A DNA stretch of 64,000 nt from Paraburkholderia caledonica NBRC 102488. GTDB lineage: Bacteria > Pseudomonadota > Gammaproteobacteria > Burkholderiales > Burkholderiaceae. Each line of letters opens with the position of its first letter. Within the stretch, counting starts at the first letter, position 1. Shown here one piece after another: positions 44,016 to 54,645 of this stretch. The notes under the pieces are model-generated. The model was not told the DNA's origin, ran no database searches, and saw only the letters and a program-made list of their open reading frames with translations. Position numbers and translations under genes: made by a program. The stretch lies in NCBI RefSeq assembly GCF_000685095.1, contig NZ_BAYE01000007.1:62001-126000 (forward strand). The letters are read 5' to 3'.

Positions 44016-47000
44016 ATGAACGCACCTCAAGTTTTCGATCCGCACGGAGCCGCCGCTGCGGTGGTCGCCGATCCCGAAGCGCGCCTGCGCGAAATTCCCT
44101 ACAACTACACGTCGTTCTCCGACCGCGAAATCGTCATCCGCCTGCTAGGCGACGACGCATGGGCGGCGCTTGCCGAACTGCGTGCGGAGCGCCGCACCGG
44201 CCGCTCGGCGCGCATGCTGTACGAAGTGCTCGGCGACATCTGGGTGGTGCGCCGCAATCCGTATTTGCAGGACGATCTGCTCGACAACCCGAAACGGCGC
44301 GCAATGCTGATCGAGGCGTTGCATCACCGTCTGTCGGAGATCGAGAAGCGCCGCCGCGCCGATCTGATCGAGCATGGCGATGAAGCGGGGGTCGACCGTG
44401 CCGCGCGTGTCGAAACGCTGGTGCAGGCCGCGCGCCGCGCCGTCGACGAATTCGAAAGCGAATTCCAGAAGACTTACGATCTGCGCCGCCGCGCAACGAA
44501 GGTGCTGGGCCGCGTCACCGAAAAAGACAACATCAAGTTCGACGGTTTGTCCCGCGTTTCGCACGTGACCGACGCGACAGACTGGCGCGTCGAGTATCCG
44601 TTCGTCGTTCTCACGCCGGATACCGAAGCCGAGATCGCCGGCATGATCAAGGCGTGTTTCGAGCTCGGGCTGACGGTGATTCCGCGGGGAGGCGGCACCG
44701 GCTACACGGGCGGCGCCGTTCCGCTCACGCCGTTCTCCGCAGTCATCAACACCGAAAAGCTCGAACAGCTCGGCGCGGTGGAAATGACCGAACTGCCGGG
44801 CGTCGACCGCAAGGTGCCGACCATTTTCTCGGGCGCAGGCGTGGTCACGCGGCGCGTGACCGAGGCGGCCGAGCAGGCCGGGTTCGTGTTCGCCGTCGAT
44901 CCGACCTCGCTCGACGCGTCCTGCGTCGGCGGCAACGTCGCGATGAACGCGGGCGGCAAGAAAGCGGTGTTGTGGGGCACGGCGCTCGACAACCTCGCCT
45001 GGTGGCGCATGGTCGACCCGGAAGGCAACTGGCTCGAAGTCACGCGTCTGGATCACAACCTGGGCAAGATTCACGATATCGAGGTCGCGCGCTTCGAACT
45101 GAAATGGTTCGACGGTAACCATGCGCCGGGAGAGAAGCTGCTGCGTACCGAGTCGCTCGACATCAAAGGTCGCGTGTTCCGTAAGGAAGGGCTTGGCAAG
45201 GACGTCACCGACAAGTTCCTCGCCGGCTTGCCCGGCGTCCAGAAGGAAGGCTGCGACGGTCTCATCACGTCCGCACGCTGGGTGCTGCACAAGATGCCCG
45301 CGCATACGCGCACCGTCTGCCTGGAATTCTTCGGCCAGGCGCGCGAGGCGATTCCGAGCATCGTCGAAATCAAGGACTACCTGTTCGAAACGTCGAAGCA
45401 GGGCGGCGCGATTCTCGCCGGTCTCGAACACCTGGACGAGCGCTATCTGCGCGCGGTCGGCTATGCGACCAAGAGCAAGCGCAACGCGTTCCCGAAGATG
45501 GTGCTAATCGGCGACATCGTCGGCAACGACGCGGACGCGGTCGCGCAAGCCACGTCCGAAGTGGTGCGGATGGCCAACGGCAAGAGCGGCGAAGGCTTCG
45601 TCGCGGTGAGCGCCGAGGCGCGCAAGCGCTTCTGGCTCGACCGCAGCCGTACCGCCGCAATCGCAAAGCACACGAACGCGTTCAAGATCAACGAAGATGT
45701 GGTGATTCCGCTCGACCGCATGGGCGAGTACACGGACGGCATCGAGCGTATCAACATCGAGTTGTCGATCAAGAATAAGCTCCAACTGGTCGACGCGCTG
45801 GAAGCGTTCTTCCAGGCAGGCAAGCTGCCGCTCGGCAAGAGCGACGACGCCAATGAAATTCCGAGTGCGGAACTGCTGGAAGACCGCGTTCAGCAGGCGC
45901 TGGATCTGCTGAAGCGCGTGCGCACGCGTTGGGAATTTCTGCGCGACAAGCTCGATCTGTCGTTGCGTGAAGCGCAGCACTATCTGGTCGGTCTGGGCTA
46001 CGAAGCGCTCGCGGAGAAATTTGCCGACCGTGTCGACACGCAGGCCGGCGCCACCGTGTTCGACGTCACGCAGGACCGCACCATCCGCGTGTCCTGGAAG
46101 CAGGAGATTCGCGCCGAGTTGCGGCAGATCTTCAATGGCGGCGAGTTCAAGCCGATCCTCGACGAAGCGCAGGCGATCCACAAGCATGTGCTGCGCGGCC
46201 GCGTGTTCGTCGCGCTGCACATGCACGCGGGCGACGGCAACGTGCACACGAACCTGCCGGTGAACTCGGATAACTACGAGATGCTGCAGGACGCCCACAC
46301 TGCGGTCGCGCGCATCATGAAGCTGGCCCGCTCGCTCGACGGCGTGATTTCCGGCGAGCACGGCATCGGCATTACCAAGCTCGAATTCCTGACCGACGAC
46401 GAAATCGGCGAATTCCGCGCGTATAAAAAGCGCGTCGATCCGCATGGCCGCTTCAACGCAGGCAAGCTGCTCGAAGGCGCCGATCTGCGCAATGCCTACA
46501 CGCCGAGCTTCGGCCTGATGGGCTACGAATCGCTGATCATGCAGCAGTCCGACATCGGGGCGATTTCCGAGTCCATCAAGGACTGCCTGCGCTGCGGCAA
46601 GTGCAAGCCGGTGTGCGCGACGCACGTGCCGCGCGCGAACCTGCTGTACAGCCCGCGCAACAAGATTCTCGCGACTTCGCTGCTGGTCGAGGCGTTCCTG
46701 TACGAGGAGCAGACGCGCCGCGGCGTGTCGATCAAGCATTGGGACGAGTTCAACGACGTCGCCGATCACTGCACCGTGTGTCACAAATGCGTGACGCCGT
46801 GCCCGGTGAAGATCGACTTCGGCGACGTGACCATGAACATGCGCAACCTGCTGCGCAAGATGGGCAAGAAGAAGTTCAATCCGGGCAACGCGGCCGGCAT
46901 GTTCTTCCTCAACGCAACGAATCCGCAGACCATCAACCTCGCACGTACGGCGATGATGGGTATCGGCTACAAGGCGCAGCGCCTCGGCAACGACGTGCTG

Positions 47001-48110
47001 AAAAAGTTTGCGAAGAAGCAGACGGCGCACCCGCCCGCAACGGTCGGCAAGCCGCCGGTCACGCAGCAGGTGATCCACTTCATGAACAAGAAGATGCCGG
47101 GCAATCTGCCGAAGAAAACCGCGCGCGCGTTGCTCGATATCGAGGACAACAAGATCGTCCCGATCATCCGCAATCCGAAGACGACCACGGCCGACACGGA
47201 AGCGGTGTTCTACTTCCCCGGCTGCGGTTCCGAGCGGCTCTTCTCGCAAGTCGGCCTCGCGACGCAGGCCATGTTGTGGGAAGCGGGCGTGCAAACGGTG
47301 TTGCCGCCGGGCTACCTGTGCTGCGGCTATCCGCAGCGCGGCTCCGGGCAGTACGACAAGGCCGAACAGATCGTCACCGACAACCGCGTGCTGTTTCACC
47401 GTGTAGCGAATACGCTGAACTATCTCGACATCAAGACCGTGGTGGTGTCGTGCGGCACGTGTTACGACCAGCTCGCCGGTTATGAATTCGACAAGATTTT
47501 CCCGGGCTGCCGGATCATCGACATTCATGAGTTCCTGCTGGAAAAGGGCATGAAGCTCGACGGCGTGAACGGCGTGCGTTACATGTACCACGACCCTTGC
47601 CACACGCCGATCAAGACGATGGATCCGGTCAAACTCGTCAACTCGCTGATGGGTTCGGAGAAAGACGGCTACAAGATCGAGAAGAACGATCGCTGCTGCG
47701 GTGAGTCGGGCACGCTCGCGGTCACGCGTCCTGACATTTCGACGCAGGTGCGTTTCCGCAAGGAAGAGGAAATCCGCAAGGGCGCTGCGAACTTGCGCGG
47801 CATTCCTCTGCTCGCCGAAGCCGGCGCGAACGCGATCAACCCGGCCAATGCATCGGCTGGCACGGCGGGCGCGGGGAACGGCTCGGTGCTGAAGGCTGGC
47901 GACGGTCCGCAGCCCAAGGGCGCCACCGACGTGAAGATCCTGACGAGCTGCCCGTCCTGTCTGCAAGGCTTGTCGCGTTACAACGAAGACGCGGGCATCG
48001 AGGCGGATTACATCGTGGTGGAAATGGCGCGTCACGTTCTCGGAGAAGACTGGATGGTCGACTACGTGCAGCGGGCGAACAATGGCGGAATCGAGCGCGT
48101 GCTGGTTTAA
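44016..48110 (+). CDS. Giant FAD/Fe-S oxidoreductase with DUF3683 (YdiJ-like)
   Basis: About 1364 residues. An N-terminal DUF3683 region (to about 165) is followed by an FAD-binding PCMH domain ([15 protein letters not shown] near 222), the FAD-oxidase C domain ([28 protein letters not shown]), two 4Fe-4S motifs ([11 protein letters not shown] near 857, [13 protein letters not shown] near 919), and two CCG domains ([11 protein letters not shown] near 1102, [11 protein letters not shown] near 1226). It resembles fused GlcD-GlcF or YdiJ D-2-hydroxyacid dehydrogenases passing electrons to the quinone pool. Substrate (D-lactate, glycolate or D-2-hydroxyglutarate) cannot be told. A start nine codons upstream (43989) is possible. 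The HIT gene follows 34 bp later. Confidence 0.88.
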   Translation: MNAPQVFDPHGAAAAVVADPEARLREIPYNYTSFSDREIVIRLLGDDAWAALAELRAERRTGRSARMLYEVLGDIWVVRRNPYLQDDLLDNPKRRAMLIEALHHRLSEIEKRRRADLIEHGDEAGVDRAARVETLVQAARRAVDEFESEFQKTYDLRRRATKVLGRVTEKDNIKFDGLSRVSHVTDATDWRVEYPFVVLTPDTEAEIAGMIKACFELGLTVIPRGGGTGYTGGAVPLTPFSAVINTEKLEQLGAVEMTELPGVDRKVPTIFSGAGVVTRRVTEAAEQAGFVFAVDPTSLDASCVGGNVAMNAGGKKAVLWGTALDNLAWWRMVDPEGNWLEVTRLDHNLGKIHDIEVARFELKWFDGNHAPGEKLLRTESLDIKGRVFRKEGLGKDVTDKFLAGLPGVQKEGCDGLITSARWVLHKMPAHTRTVCLEFFGQAREAIPSIVEIKDYLFETSKQGGAILAGLEHLDERYLRAVGYATKSKRNAFPKMVLIGDIVGNDADAVAQATSEVVRMANGKSGEGFVAVSAEARKRFWLDRSRTAAIAKHTNAFKINEDVVIPLDRMGEYTDGIERINIELSIKNKLQLVDALEAFFQAGKLPLGKSDDANEIPSAELLEDRVQQALDLLKRVRTRWEFLRDKLDLSLREAQHYLVGLGYEALAEKFADRVDTQAGATVFDVTQDRTIRVSWKQEIRAELRQIFNGGEFKPILDEAQAIHKHVLRGRVFVALHMHAGDGNVHTNLPVNSDNYEMLQDAHTAVARIMKLARSLDGVISGEHGIGITKLEFLTDDEIGEFRAYKKRVDPHGRFNAGKLLEGADLRNAYTPSFGLMGYESLIMQQSDIGAISESIKDCLRCGKCKPVCATHVPRANLLYSPRNKILATSLLVEAFLYEEQTRRGVSIKHWDEFNDVADHCTVCHKCVTPCPVKIDFGDVTMNMRNLLRKMGKKKFNPGNAAGMFFLNATNPQTINLARTAMMGIGYKAQRLGNDVLKKFAKKQTAHPPATVGKPPVTQQVIHFMNKKMPGNLPKKTARALLDIEDNKIVPIIRNPKTTTADTEAVFYFPGCGSERLFSQVGLATQAMLWEAGVQTVLPPGYLCCGYPQRGSGQYDKAEQIVTDNRVLFHRVANTLNYLDIKTVVVSCGTCYDQLAGYEFDKIFPGCRIIDIHEFLLEKGMKLDGVNGVRYMYHDPCHTPIKTMDPVKLVNSLMGSEKDGYKIEKNDRCCGESGTLAVTRPDISTQVRFRKEEEIRKGAANLRGIPLLAEAGANAINPANASAGTAGAGNGSVLKAGDGPQPKGATDVKILTSCPSCLQGLSRYNEDAGIEADYIVVEMARHVLGEDWMVDYVQRANNGGIERVLV

Positions 48111-48144
48111 TGGCACGACTGACGATTTTTGCCTGAGGACGACG

Positions 48145-48573
48145 ATGGACTGCGTTTTTTGCCGTGAAGATGGCGGCGATGTGCTTTGGCAGGACGACAC
48201 CTTGCGCGTCGTCCTTGCCGACGAACACGATTACCCGGGCTTTTGCCGCGTGATCTGGAATGAGCATGTGGCGGAGTTCTCGGACCTCGACGCCGCCGGC
48301 CGCGATCGCGTGATGAAGGCGGTCTACGCCGTGGAACGCGCAATGCGGCGCATCCTGCAGCCGGCCAAGGTGAATCTCGCGAGCCTCGGCAACCAGGTGC
48401 CGCATGTGCACTGGCACGTGATTCCGCGTTTCTCGAACGACGCGCATTTCCCGCTGCCCATCTGGGCGCCGCGTCAGCGCACGGTGTCCGAGGCAATGCT
48501 GTCGTCACGCCGTGCACAAGCCACCCTGTTGCGCGAAGCGGTGCGGCAGGAAATCGAACAGGCTCTTGGCTGA
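48145..48573 (+). CDS. HIT family protein
   Basis: A 142-residue histidine-triad protein, a nucleotide hydrolase or transferase family. It opens MDCVFCREDGGDVLW, with the Cys pair common in bacterial HIT proteins, and carries the triad HVHWHVIPRF with NLASLGNQ just before it. The start has TGAGGA about 6 bp upstream; a longer frame overlapping the oxidoreductase gene is unlikely. It probably shares a transcript with the oxidoreductase upstream and the DUF971 gene downstream. Confidence 0.93.
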   Translation: MDCVFCREDGGDVLWQDDTLRVVLADEHDYPGFCRVIWNEHVAEFSDLDAAGRDRVMKAVYAVERAMRRILQPAKVNLASLGNQVPHVHWHVIPRFSNDAHFPLPIWAPRQRTVSEAMLSSRRAQATLLREAVRQEIEQALG

Positions 48574-48651
48574 GCGCCACTAACCATTCCTTCGCGCCGC
48601 GCCGTTTCAAGGGCGACTTGTGGTGCGGCGGCGCTTTCTAAAGAGGCCATG

Positions 48652-49065
48652 ATGAGCGGATTGACTCCCGATACACCGGTGCCGACCGGCGTCGTCGTGC
48701 ATTCCAAGTCGCGCGTGCTGGAACTGCAGTACGCAAGCGGCGAATCGTATCGGCTGCCGTTCGAACTGCTGCGCGTGTATTCGCCGTCGGCGGAAGTGCA
48801 GGGCCACGGGCCCGGCCAGGAGACGCTGCAAACCGGCAAGCGCGACGTCACGATCACGATGATCGAGGGCGTGGGCAACTACGCGATCCAGCCGACATTC
48901 TCCGACGGGCACTCCACCGGCATCTATTCGTGGGACCTGCTCTACGACATGGCGCGGCGCCAGGACGAACTCTGGCGCGCGTATCTCGACAGGCTGGCGG
49001 CGGCGGGCGTCGACCGCGACGCGCCAATGCCTACACCTGGCGCTGCGCACGGCCACCGTCACTGA
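48652..49065 (+). CDS. DUF971 domain protein
   Basis: A 137-residue protein with a DUF971 (gamma-butyrobetaine hydroxylase N-terminal-like) domain: [60 protein letters not shown]. The C-terminus is His-rich (GAAHGHRH). In many beta-proteobacteria it lies directly before ubiE, as here (67 bp). It may serve in iron-sulfur or metal handling, but this is not established. AAGAGG fits the second of two adjacent ATGs (48652). Confidence 0.88.
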   Translation: MSGLTPDTPVPTGVVVHSKSRVLELQYASGESYRLPFELLRVYSPSAEVQGHGPGQETLQTGKRDVTITMIEGVGNYAIQPTFSDGHSTGIYSWDLLYDMARRQDELWRAYLDRLAAAGVDRDAPMPTPGAAHGHRH

Positions 49066-49132
49066 TACGATTCGCCTGACCCGCTGCACTGATGCGGCGC
49101 AACATTTCAGAATACGCGAAAGGACAAGCGCG

Positions 49133-49864
49133 ATGAGCAAAACCCACTTCGGCTTTCAATCGGTCGACGAACAGGAAAAAGCGCAGAAGGTGGCGGGCGT
49201 GTTCCACTCGGTTGCCGCCAACTACGACTTGATGAACGACCTGATGTCGGGCGGATTGCACCGGGCGTGGAAGATGTTCACGATCGCCCAGGCCAACGTG
49301 CGGCCGGGCTACAAGGTGCTCGACATCGCGGGCGGCACGGGCGATCTGTCCAAAGCGTTTGCAAAGCAGGCCGGCGAAACCGGCGAGGTCTGGCACACGG
49401 ACATCAACGAATCCATGCTGCGCGTTGGCCGCGACCGTTTGCTCGACAAGGGAGTGATCACGCCGGCGCTCCTTTGCGACGCCGAGAAGATCCCTTTTCC
49501 GGACAATTACTTCGACGTCGTGACCGTGGCATTCGGCTTGCGCAATATGACGCATAAGGACGTTGCGCTGGCGGAAATGCGTCGCGTCCTGAAGCCGGCA
49601 GGCCGTCTGCTAGTTCTCGAGTTCTCGAAGGTATGGGATCCGTTGAAAAAAGCCTACGATGTCTATTCGTTCAAGGTGTTGCCGTGGCTTGGCGAGCGCT
49701 TTGCGAAAGACGCGGAAAGCTACCGCTACCTCGCGGAATCGATCCGGATGCATCCGGATCAGGAAACCTTAAAGACAATGATGGAACAAGCCGGCCTTGA
49801 CGGCGTCAAATATTACAATTTGTCAGCTGGCGTGGTAGCTTTACATGTGGGAACCAAATACTAG
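49133..49864 (+). CDS. ubiE: Ubiquinone/menaquinone C-methyltransferase
   Basis: UbiE (243 residues) is the SAM-dependent C-methyltransferase of ubiquinone synthesis. It starts [20 protein letters not shown], and family motifs include [20 protein letters not shown], the SAM-binding [35 protein letters not shown] and [20 protein letters not shown]. Full length. It heads a cluster with a Tim44-like protein, ubiJ and ubiB. GAAAGGACAAG lies before the ATG. Confidence 0.97.
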   Translation: MSKTHFGFQSVDEQEKAQKVAGVFHSVAANYDLMNDLMSGGLHRAWKMFTIAQANVRPGYKVLDIAGGTGDLSKAFAKQAGETGEVWHTDINESMLRVGRDRLLDKGVITPALLCDAEKIPFPDNYFDVVTVAFGLRNMTHKDVALAEMRRVLKPAGRLLVLEFSKVWDPLKKAYDVYSFKVLPWLGERFAKDAESYRYLAESIRMHPDQETLKTMMEQAGLDGVKYYNLSAGVVALHVGTKY

Positions 49865-49901
49865 GGTTCCTAACCCATCGTTTTTAAAGGAAAGTGCCAA
49901 A

Positions 49902-50891
49902 ATGTCCGATTCAGCCGTGTTATCTCCCCGTAAGGTTAAGCGGTCGCTGGCGAGACGAATCGGACTGATCGCGATGGTCGGCCTGATCATGGCCGGCTCC
50001 GTCGCCTCGCTCGATGCGGAAGCTCGCCGCATGGGCGGTGGCCGTAGTTTTGGCCGTCAGTCGAACACCGTTCAGCAACAGGCTGCGCCGTCGCAGCCTT
50101 CCCCGTCCAATCAGGGCATGCAGCGCGCGCAACCGGCGCCCGCGCCTGCGCCGGCTCCTGCCCCGCAACCTAACCGCTCGCGCTGGCTCGGTCCGATCGC
50201 GGGTCTGGCAGCCGGTCTCGGTATCGCAGCACTGCTGTCGCACTTCGGTCTGGGTGGTGCGTTTGCGGGCGCAATGGTCAACATCATCGTCATTGCGTTG
50301 CTCGCCATGGTCGGCATCTGGTTGGTTCGCCGCTTCATGGGCCGCAAGCGCGATACGTCGCAGCCGGCTTACGCGGGTCAGTCGCCGTCGCTGAATTCGG
50401 GTGCCACGGGTTACACGCAGGAGCCGCGCTACAGCGCGCCGCCTACGGGCTCGTATCTCGAACCGCAGGGCAATCCGCTGACCACGCCGTCCATCAATAC
50501 AACGCCGAGCGTGCCGGCGGGCTTCGATTCGGAAGCGTTCCTGCGTAACGCAAAGGTGTACTTCGTGCGCCTGCAGGCCGCATGGGACGTCGGCAATATC
50601 GACGACATCCGCGAATTCACCACGCCGGAAATGTTCGCGGAGATCCGCGTCGACCTCGCTTCACGCGGCGCCGAAACGAACCAGACGGACGTCGTTCAGC
50701 TCAACGCCGATCTGTTGGGCGTGGAAGAACGTGCGAACGAATACTTCGCGAGCGTGCGCTTCTCCGGCCTGATTCGCGAAACGCCGGGTGCGGCGGCGCA
50801 GCCATTCGTCGAAGTGTGGAACCTGTCGAAGGCGAACCGTCCGGGCGAAGGCTGGCTGCTGGCGGGCATTCAGCAGCTCGCGCAGCATTGA
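49902..50891 (+). CDS. Tim44-like domain membrane protein
   Basis: A 329-residue membrane protein. An N-terminal helix (IGLIAMVGLIMAGSVASL), then a Pro/Gln/Ala-rich linker (about 50-105), two short membrane helices (IAGLAAGLGIAALLSHFG; AMVNIIVIALLAMVGIWLV), and a C-terminal Tim44-like domain (about 205-329; AFLRNAKVYFVRLQAAWDVG, FTTPEMFAEIRVDLASRG). The family is related to the mitochondrial import motor subunit, but the bacterial role is unclear. The gene is commonly found between ubiE and ubiJ. AAAGGAAAG precedes the ATG at 49902. A terminator follows. Confidence 0.9.
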   Translation: MSDSAVLSPRKVKRSLARRIGLIAMVGLIMAGSVASLDAEARRMGGGRSFGRQSNTVQQQAAPSQPSPSNQGMQRAQPAPAPAPAPAPQPNRSRWLGPIAGLAAGLGIAALLSHFGLGGAFAGAMVNIIVIALLAMVGIWLVRRFMGRKRDTSQPAYAGQSPSLNSGATGYTQEPRYSAPPTGSYLEPQGNPLTTPSINTTPSVPAGFDSEAFLRNAKVYFVRLQAAWDVGNIDDIREFTTPEMFAEIRVDLASRGAETNQTDVVQLNADLLGVEERANEYFASVRFSGLIRETPGAAAQPFVEVWNLSKANRPGEGWLLAGIQQLAQH

Positions 50892-51010
50892 GATGGCGCG
50901 GGCTCGCGGCGCTGCTTGCCCCGCGTCCGCATGCAACGTTGGCCTGCGGCCGGCCCGCAGTTAGCCGTTCAGCCGAGCAAGCCGCGAAGCGAACGGACGT
51001 TACAATAGGA

Positions 51011-51043
51011 ACCCGCGCGAGCACTCGCTTGCGCGGGTTTTTT
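51011..51043 (+). terminator. Rho-independent terminator after the Tim44-like gene
   Basis: The stem ACCCGCGC...GCGCGGGT, extended inward by AGC/GCT pairs, is followed by TTTTTT. It ends 13 bp before the ubiJ start, so ubiJ-ubiB either depend on read-through or have a promoter within the terminator region. Confidence 0.85.
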
Positions 51044-51056
51044 CTTGCCACTTTCA

Positions 51057-51701
51057 ATGACCCTCGCCGCCAAGCCTTTCGCTGCTGCTGTCAATCATCT
51101 GCTCGCCCGCGAATCGTGGGCCCGTGAGCGCCTCGCCCCTTATGCGGGCAGGACCGCCAGACTGTCGTCGCCACCTGTCGTGCTGATGCTGCTGGTGCAG
51201 CCGGACGGCTATCTGACTACGCTCGGCGCAAGCGACGCCCGACAGTTCGACGTGACCATCTCGGTCCCGTCCGACGCGTTGCCCGCTTTAGTGCAGGGCG
51301 GCCAGGCGGCCGTCATGAAACACGTGAAGATCGAAGGCGACGCGGAGTTCGCCACGGTCATTGCCCACCTCGCCGAGCATTTGCGCTGGGAGCCGGAGGA
51401 GGATCTTGCAAAGCTGATCGGCGACGGTCCCGCGTGGCGTGTTGCGTCGATCGTGCGCACGGTCGGTGAACATGTCCAGCGCACCGGCCGCAATCTGCTC
51501 GATACGGCCACCGAGTATCTGCTCGACGAGAATCCCCAGCTCGTGCGCCGCGCCGCGCTGGAAGACTTCAATGCCGAGCTGGCACAGGCCCGCGACGCGT
51601 TGGCGCGCGTGGAAAAACGTATCCAGCGTCTTGAACAGAAGGTCGAAGCCCACTGCGCAGTTGTGCCGGGCGGCGCCGCCACGTTGCGCGGCACGCGCTA
51701 G
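51057..51701 (+). CDS. ubiJ: Ubiquinone biosynthesis accessory factor UbiJ (SCP2)
   Basis: A 214-residue SCP2-fold lipid-binding protein that helps organise the soluble ubiquinone biosynthesis complex. An SCP2 domain covers about residues 10-115 (FAAAVNHLLARESWARERLA; QFDVTISVPSDALPALVQGG; HVKIEGDAEFATVIAHLAEH), and a coiled-coil C-terminus (ARDALARVEKRIQRLEQKVE) is typical of UbiJ. The ATG start opens MTLAAKPF; an upstream TTG is not credible. ubiB follows 15 bp later. Confidence 0.9.
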   Translation: MTLAAKPFAAAVNHLLARESWARERLAPYAGRTARLSSPPVVLMLLVQPDGYLTTLGASDARQFDVTISVPSDALPALVQGGQAAVMKHVKIEGDAEFATVIAHLAEHLRWEPEEDLAKLIGDGPAWRVASIVRTVGEHVQRTGRNLLDTATEYLLDENPQLVRRAALEDFNAELAQARDALARVEKRIQRLEQKVEAHCAVVPGGAATLRGTR

Positions 51702-51716
51702 TCACCGGGCACAACC

Positions 51717-53294
51717 ATGCGTTTTCTGCGTTTCCTCAAGATATTTTTCACGGTTATCCGCTTCGGTCTCGACGAGATGATGCTGGGCCGCGTCAACGAC
51801 CGGCGCGTGCGCATGCTGCTGCGTATTACCACGATCGGCCGCAAGTTCGACGCGCCGCCCGGCGTGCGTTTGCGGCTCGCGCTTGAAAGCCTCGGGCCAA
51901 TCTTCGTCAAGTTCGGGCAGGTATTGTCGACGCGGCGCGACCTGTTGCCGGTCGATATCGCCAACGAACTCGCGAAGCTTCAGGACCAGGTGCCGCCGTT
52001 CGATTCGGCGGTGGCGATAGGGCTGGTCGAGAAGTCGCTAGGCGCACCGGTCGACGTGCTGTTTGACGATTTCGAGCGGGTGCCCGTGGCGAGCGCGTCC
52101 ATCGCGCAGGTGCACTTCGCAACGGTGAAGGCCGGACAGCATGCCGGCAAAGCCGTCGCTGTGAAGGTGCTGCGTCCGAACATGCTGCCCGTTATCGATT
52201 CGGACCTCGCGTTGCTGCGCGACATCGCCGTGTGGGCCGAGCGTTTGTGGGCGGACGGCAAGCGCCTGAAGCCACGCGAGGTGGTCGCCGAATTCGACAA
52301 GTACCTGCACGACGAGCTCGACCTGATGCTCGAGGCGGCCAACGGCAGCCAGTTGCGCCGTAATTTCGCCGGGCTCGATCTGCTGCTCGTGCCGGAAATG
52401 TACTGGGAGTTCTGCACGCCGACGGTGCTCGTCATGGAGCGCATGGTCGGCGTGCCGATCAGCCAGGTGGATACATTGCGGGCGGCGGGCGTGGACATCC
52501 CGAAGCTGGCGCGCGAAGGCGTCGAAATTTTCTTTACTCAGGTGTTCCGCGACGGTTTTTTCCACGCGGACATGCACCCCGGCAACATTCAGGTAAGCCT
52601 CGATCCGGCGCACTTCGGCCGTTATATCGCGCTGGATTTCGGGATCATTGGCGCGCTGTCGGACTTCGACAAGAACTACCTCGCGCAGAACTTCCTCGCG
52701 TTTTTCAAGCGCGACTATCACCGCGTCGCGACGCTGCATCTGGAATCGGGCTGGGTCCCGCCGACCACCCGCGTGGAAGAACTCGAGAGCGCCATCCGCG
52801 CGGTGTGCGAGCCGTATTTCGACCGCGCGCTGAAGGACATCTCGCTCGGACAGGTGCTAATGCGTCTGTTTTCTACGTCGCGCCGCTTCAACGTCGAAAT
52901 TCAGCCGCAACTGGTGCTGTTGCAAAAGACGATGCTCAACGTGGAAGGGCTCGGCCGATCGCTCGATCCCGAGCTGGATTTGTGGAAGACGGCAAAGCCC
53001 TATCTCGAGCGCTGGATGAACGAGCAGATCGGCCTGCGCGGCTGGTACGAGCGGCTCAAGATCGAGGCGCCGCAATGGAGCAAGACGCTGCCACAGTTGC
53101 CGCGGCTGATCCATCATGTGCTGGCCGAGCGCCACGATCACGGGCGGGTCGGCAACGACGACATGATCCGGCAGATCCTGCTCGAACAGAAGCGTACTAA
53201 CCGGTTGCTGCAGGGCTTGCTGTTGTTCGGCGTGGCGGTCGGCGTCGGCGCGGCGCTGGCGCGGGTGGTCCTCGCGCTGGCCTACGGCAGCTAA
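51717..53294 (+). CDS. ubiB: Ubiquinone biosynthesis protein UbiB (ADCK-type kinase-like)
   Basis: UbiB (525 residues) is a member of the atypical ADCK/Coq8 kinase-like ATPases needed for ubiquinone synthesis. The diagnostic KxGQ helix is in [18 protein letters not shown], and kinase-like motifs are in [22 protein letters not shown] (catalytic loop) and [12 protein letters not shown] (DFG). Two C-terminal membrane helices (about 490-520) anchor it. Full length. It ends 19 bp before the methyltransferase gene. Confidence 0.96.
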   Translation: MRFLRFLKIFFTVIRFGLDEMMLGRVNDRRVRMLLRITTIGRKFDAPPGVRLRLALESLGPIFVKFGQVLSTRRDLLPVDIANELAKLQDQVPPFDSAVAIGLVEKSLGAPVDVLFDDFERVPVASASIAQVHFATVKAGQHAGKAVAVKVLRPNMLPVIDSDLALLRDIAVWAERLWADGKRLKPREVVAEFDKYLHDELDLMLEAANGSQLRRNFAGLDLLLVPEMYWEFCTPTVLVMERMVGVPISQVDTLRAAGVDIPKLAREGVEIFFTQVFRDGFFHADMHPGNIQVSLDPAHFGRYIALDFGIIGALSDFDKNYLAQNFLAFFKRDYHRVATLHLESGWVPPTTRVEELESAIRAVCEPYFDRALKDISLGQVLMRLFSTSRRFNVEIQPQLVLLQKTMLNVEGLGRSLDPELDLWKTAKPYLERWMNEQIGLRGWYERLKIEAPQWSKTLPQLPRLIHHVLAERHDHGRVGNDDMIRQILLEQKRTNRLLQGLLLFGVAVGVGAALARVVLALAYGS

Positions 53295-53313
53295 TGAGTT
53301 TGCGAGGCGCGTG

Positions 53314-53937
53314 ATGAGCGACACGACCCAATCCCCGATTCCCGATTTCGAAAACCGTGATCCGAATTCGCCGGCGTTCTGGAACGAGCGGTTCGAGCAG
53401 CATTTCATGCCATGGGATCAGGCGGGTGTGCCGTCGGCGTTTCAGTCGTTTGCGGGCCGGCACGCTGGTGAGGCGGTGCTGATTCCTGGTTGCGGCAGCG
53501 CATATGAAGCCGCTTGGCTGGCGGCGCACGGCAGCCCGGTTCGGGCGATTGATTTCTCACAGGCAGCGGTTGCGGCGGCGCGGGCGCAATTAGGCGAGCA
53601 ACATGCACAACTGGTGGAAGAAGCCGATTTCTTCGCCTACGAGCCGCCGTTCAGGCCGGCGTGGATCTACGAGCGGGCGTTCCTCTGCGCGTTGCCGCTG
53701 GCGCGGCGCGTCGACTATGCACGTCGAATGGCGGATCTGTTGCCGGCGGGCGCGTTGCTCGCCGGATTCTTTTTTATCGGCACGACGCCGAAGGGGCCGC
53801 CGTTCGGCATCGAACGTGGCGAACTGGAAGCGCTGCTGACGCCGTTTTTCGAACTGCTCGAAGACGAACCCGTGACCGATTCGATCGCCGTATTCGCCGG
53901 GCGCGAGCGCTGGCTGACCTGGCGCCGCCGCGCGTGA
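53314..53937 (+). CDS. TPMT-like SAM-dependent methyltransferase
   Basis: A 207-residue methyltransferase of the thiopurine S-methyltransferase-like family. SPAFWNERFEQHFMPWDQAG and VLIPGCGSAYEAAWLAAHG (SAM-binding loop) are diagnostic, and IDFSQAAVAAARAQ follows. Bacterial relatives methylate tellurite, selenite or thiols, so substrate is uncertain. It lies 19 bp after ubiB and probably shares its transcript. GAGG precedes the ATG at 53314; a GTG one codon earlier is possible. Confidence 0.87.
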   Translation: MSDTTQSPIPDFENRDPNSPAFWNERFEQHFMPWDQAGVPSAFQSFAGRHAGEAVLIPGCGSAYEAAWLAAHGSPVRAIDFSQAAVAAARAQLGEQHAQLVEEADFFAYEPPFRPAWIYERAFLCALPLARRVDYARRMADLLPAGALLAGFFFIGTTPKGPPFGIERGELEALLTPFFELLEDEPVTDSIAVFAGRERWLTWRRRA

Positions 53938-54063
53938 GCGAGGCGCGACGGGAATCGGCGGGCGGCTATAGCGGCAACTGGAAGCGGCTACGTGCGTGAC
54001 GTGTAACGCGCTTCCGGCGTCAGCGCGGCCCTTGATTTTCCCGGTAGCCGCCCTCATCTGGCG

Positions 54064-54103
54064 CATCGGCGGTCGCGTCGGACCATCGGCGGTCGCGTCG
54101 GAC
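54064..54103. repeat. Tandem 20-bp perfect direct repeat
   Basis: Two adjacent identical copies of CATCGGCGGTCGCGTCGGAC (54064-54083 and 54084-54103) in the gap before the FmdB-type gene. No similar units were noticed elsewhere in the window. Confidence 0.9.
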
Positions 54104-54141
54104 GCTTATCCCCAAAATGCGGGGGCGTTATCGTTTGCGGC

Positions 54142-54147
54142 TATAAT
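54142..54147 (+). promoter_or_regulatory. Probable -10 element TATAAT before the zinc-ribbon gene
   Basis: A perfect TATAAT lies 45 bp upstream of the FmdB-type start, in a short AT-richer stretch. The -35 position at 17-bp spacing is GC-rich and poor, so activity may depend on an activator or on other contacts. It probably drives fmdB, DUF502 and possibly aspS. Confidence 0.5.
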
Positions 54148-54192
54148 TCAAGGCTTTGCAAGCGTTTACAAGATTTCAGTAGGGAACAGGCT

Positions 54193-54573
54193 ATGCCGAT
54201 CTACGCTTATCGTTGCGAGTCATGCGGCTTCGGGAAAGACGTGCTTCAGAAGATGAGCGACGCCCAGTTGACGCAATGTCCCGATTGCGGGAAAGACACT
54301 TTTCGGAAACAGGTCACGGCCGCGGGCTTCCAGTTGAAGGGCTCCGGCTGGTACGTGACCGATTTCCGCGGCGGCAATAGCGGCACGAGCGCGCCGGCGA
54401 AGGCGGACGCGGACGGCGCGTCCAACGGCAACCCGGCCGGGACTGCCGCACCGGCCGGCAACGGCGCCGCCCAAGCCGACACGGCCACGGCCAGCAGCGC
54501 AGCCGCCACGCCGGCCCCGCCCGCTGCGGCGCCGGCGGCTAGCACAGGCGCTAGCAGTTCGGGCAGCGCCTAG
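54193..54573 (+). CDS. FmdB-family zinc ribbon protein
   Basis: A 126-residue protein. The N-terminal zinc ribbon (MPIYAYRCESCGFGKDVLQ, then CPDCG) is the FmdB regulatory domain family; the GSGWYVTDFRG stretch completes the conserved part. The rest (about residue 60 on) is Ala/Pro/Gly/Ser low-complexity sequence. The role is not known; some homologues are annotated as regulators. It stands first in a run of plus-strand genes leading to aspS, 72 bp before DUF502. AGGGAACAGG precedes the ATG. Confidence 0.9.
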   Translation: MPIYAYRCESCGFGKDVLQKMSDAQLTQCPDCGKDTFRKQVTAAGFQLKGSGWYVTDFRGGNSGTSAPAKADADGASNGNPAGTAAPAGNGAAQADTATASSAAATPAPPAAAPAASTGASSSGSA

Positions 54574-54645
54574 TGGGACTGCCGCCCTCGCGGGCGGCGC
54601 ACACGCCGCGCAGCGCTTTAGCGGCGCGGCTTTCTGGCGGTACAC

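Noticed and set aside
45504..48200. 898-residue minus-strand open frame
   Set aside because: Entirely antisense to the FAD/Fe-S oxidoreductase and HIT genes. Its sequence is Arg/His/Ala/Val-rich, the usual result of reading GC-rich coding DNA backwards, with no motif.
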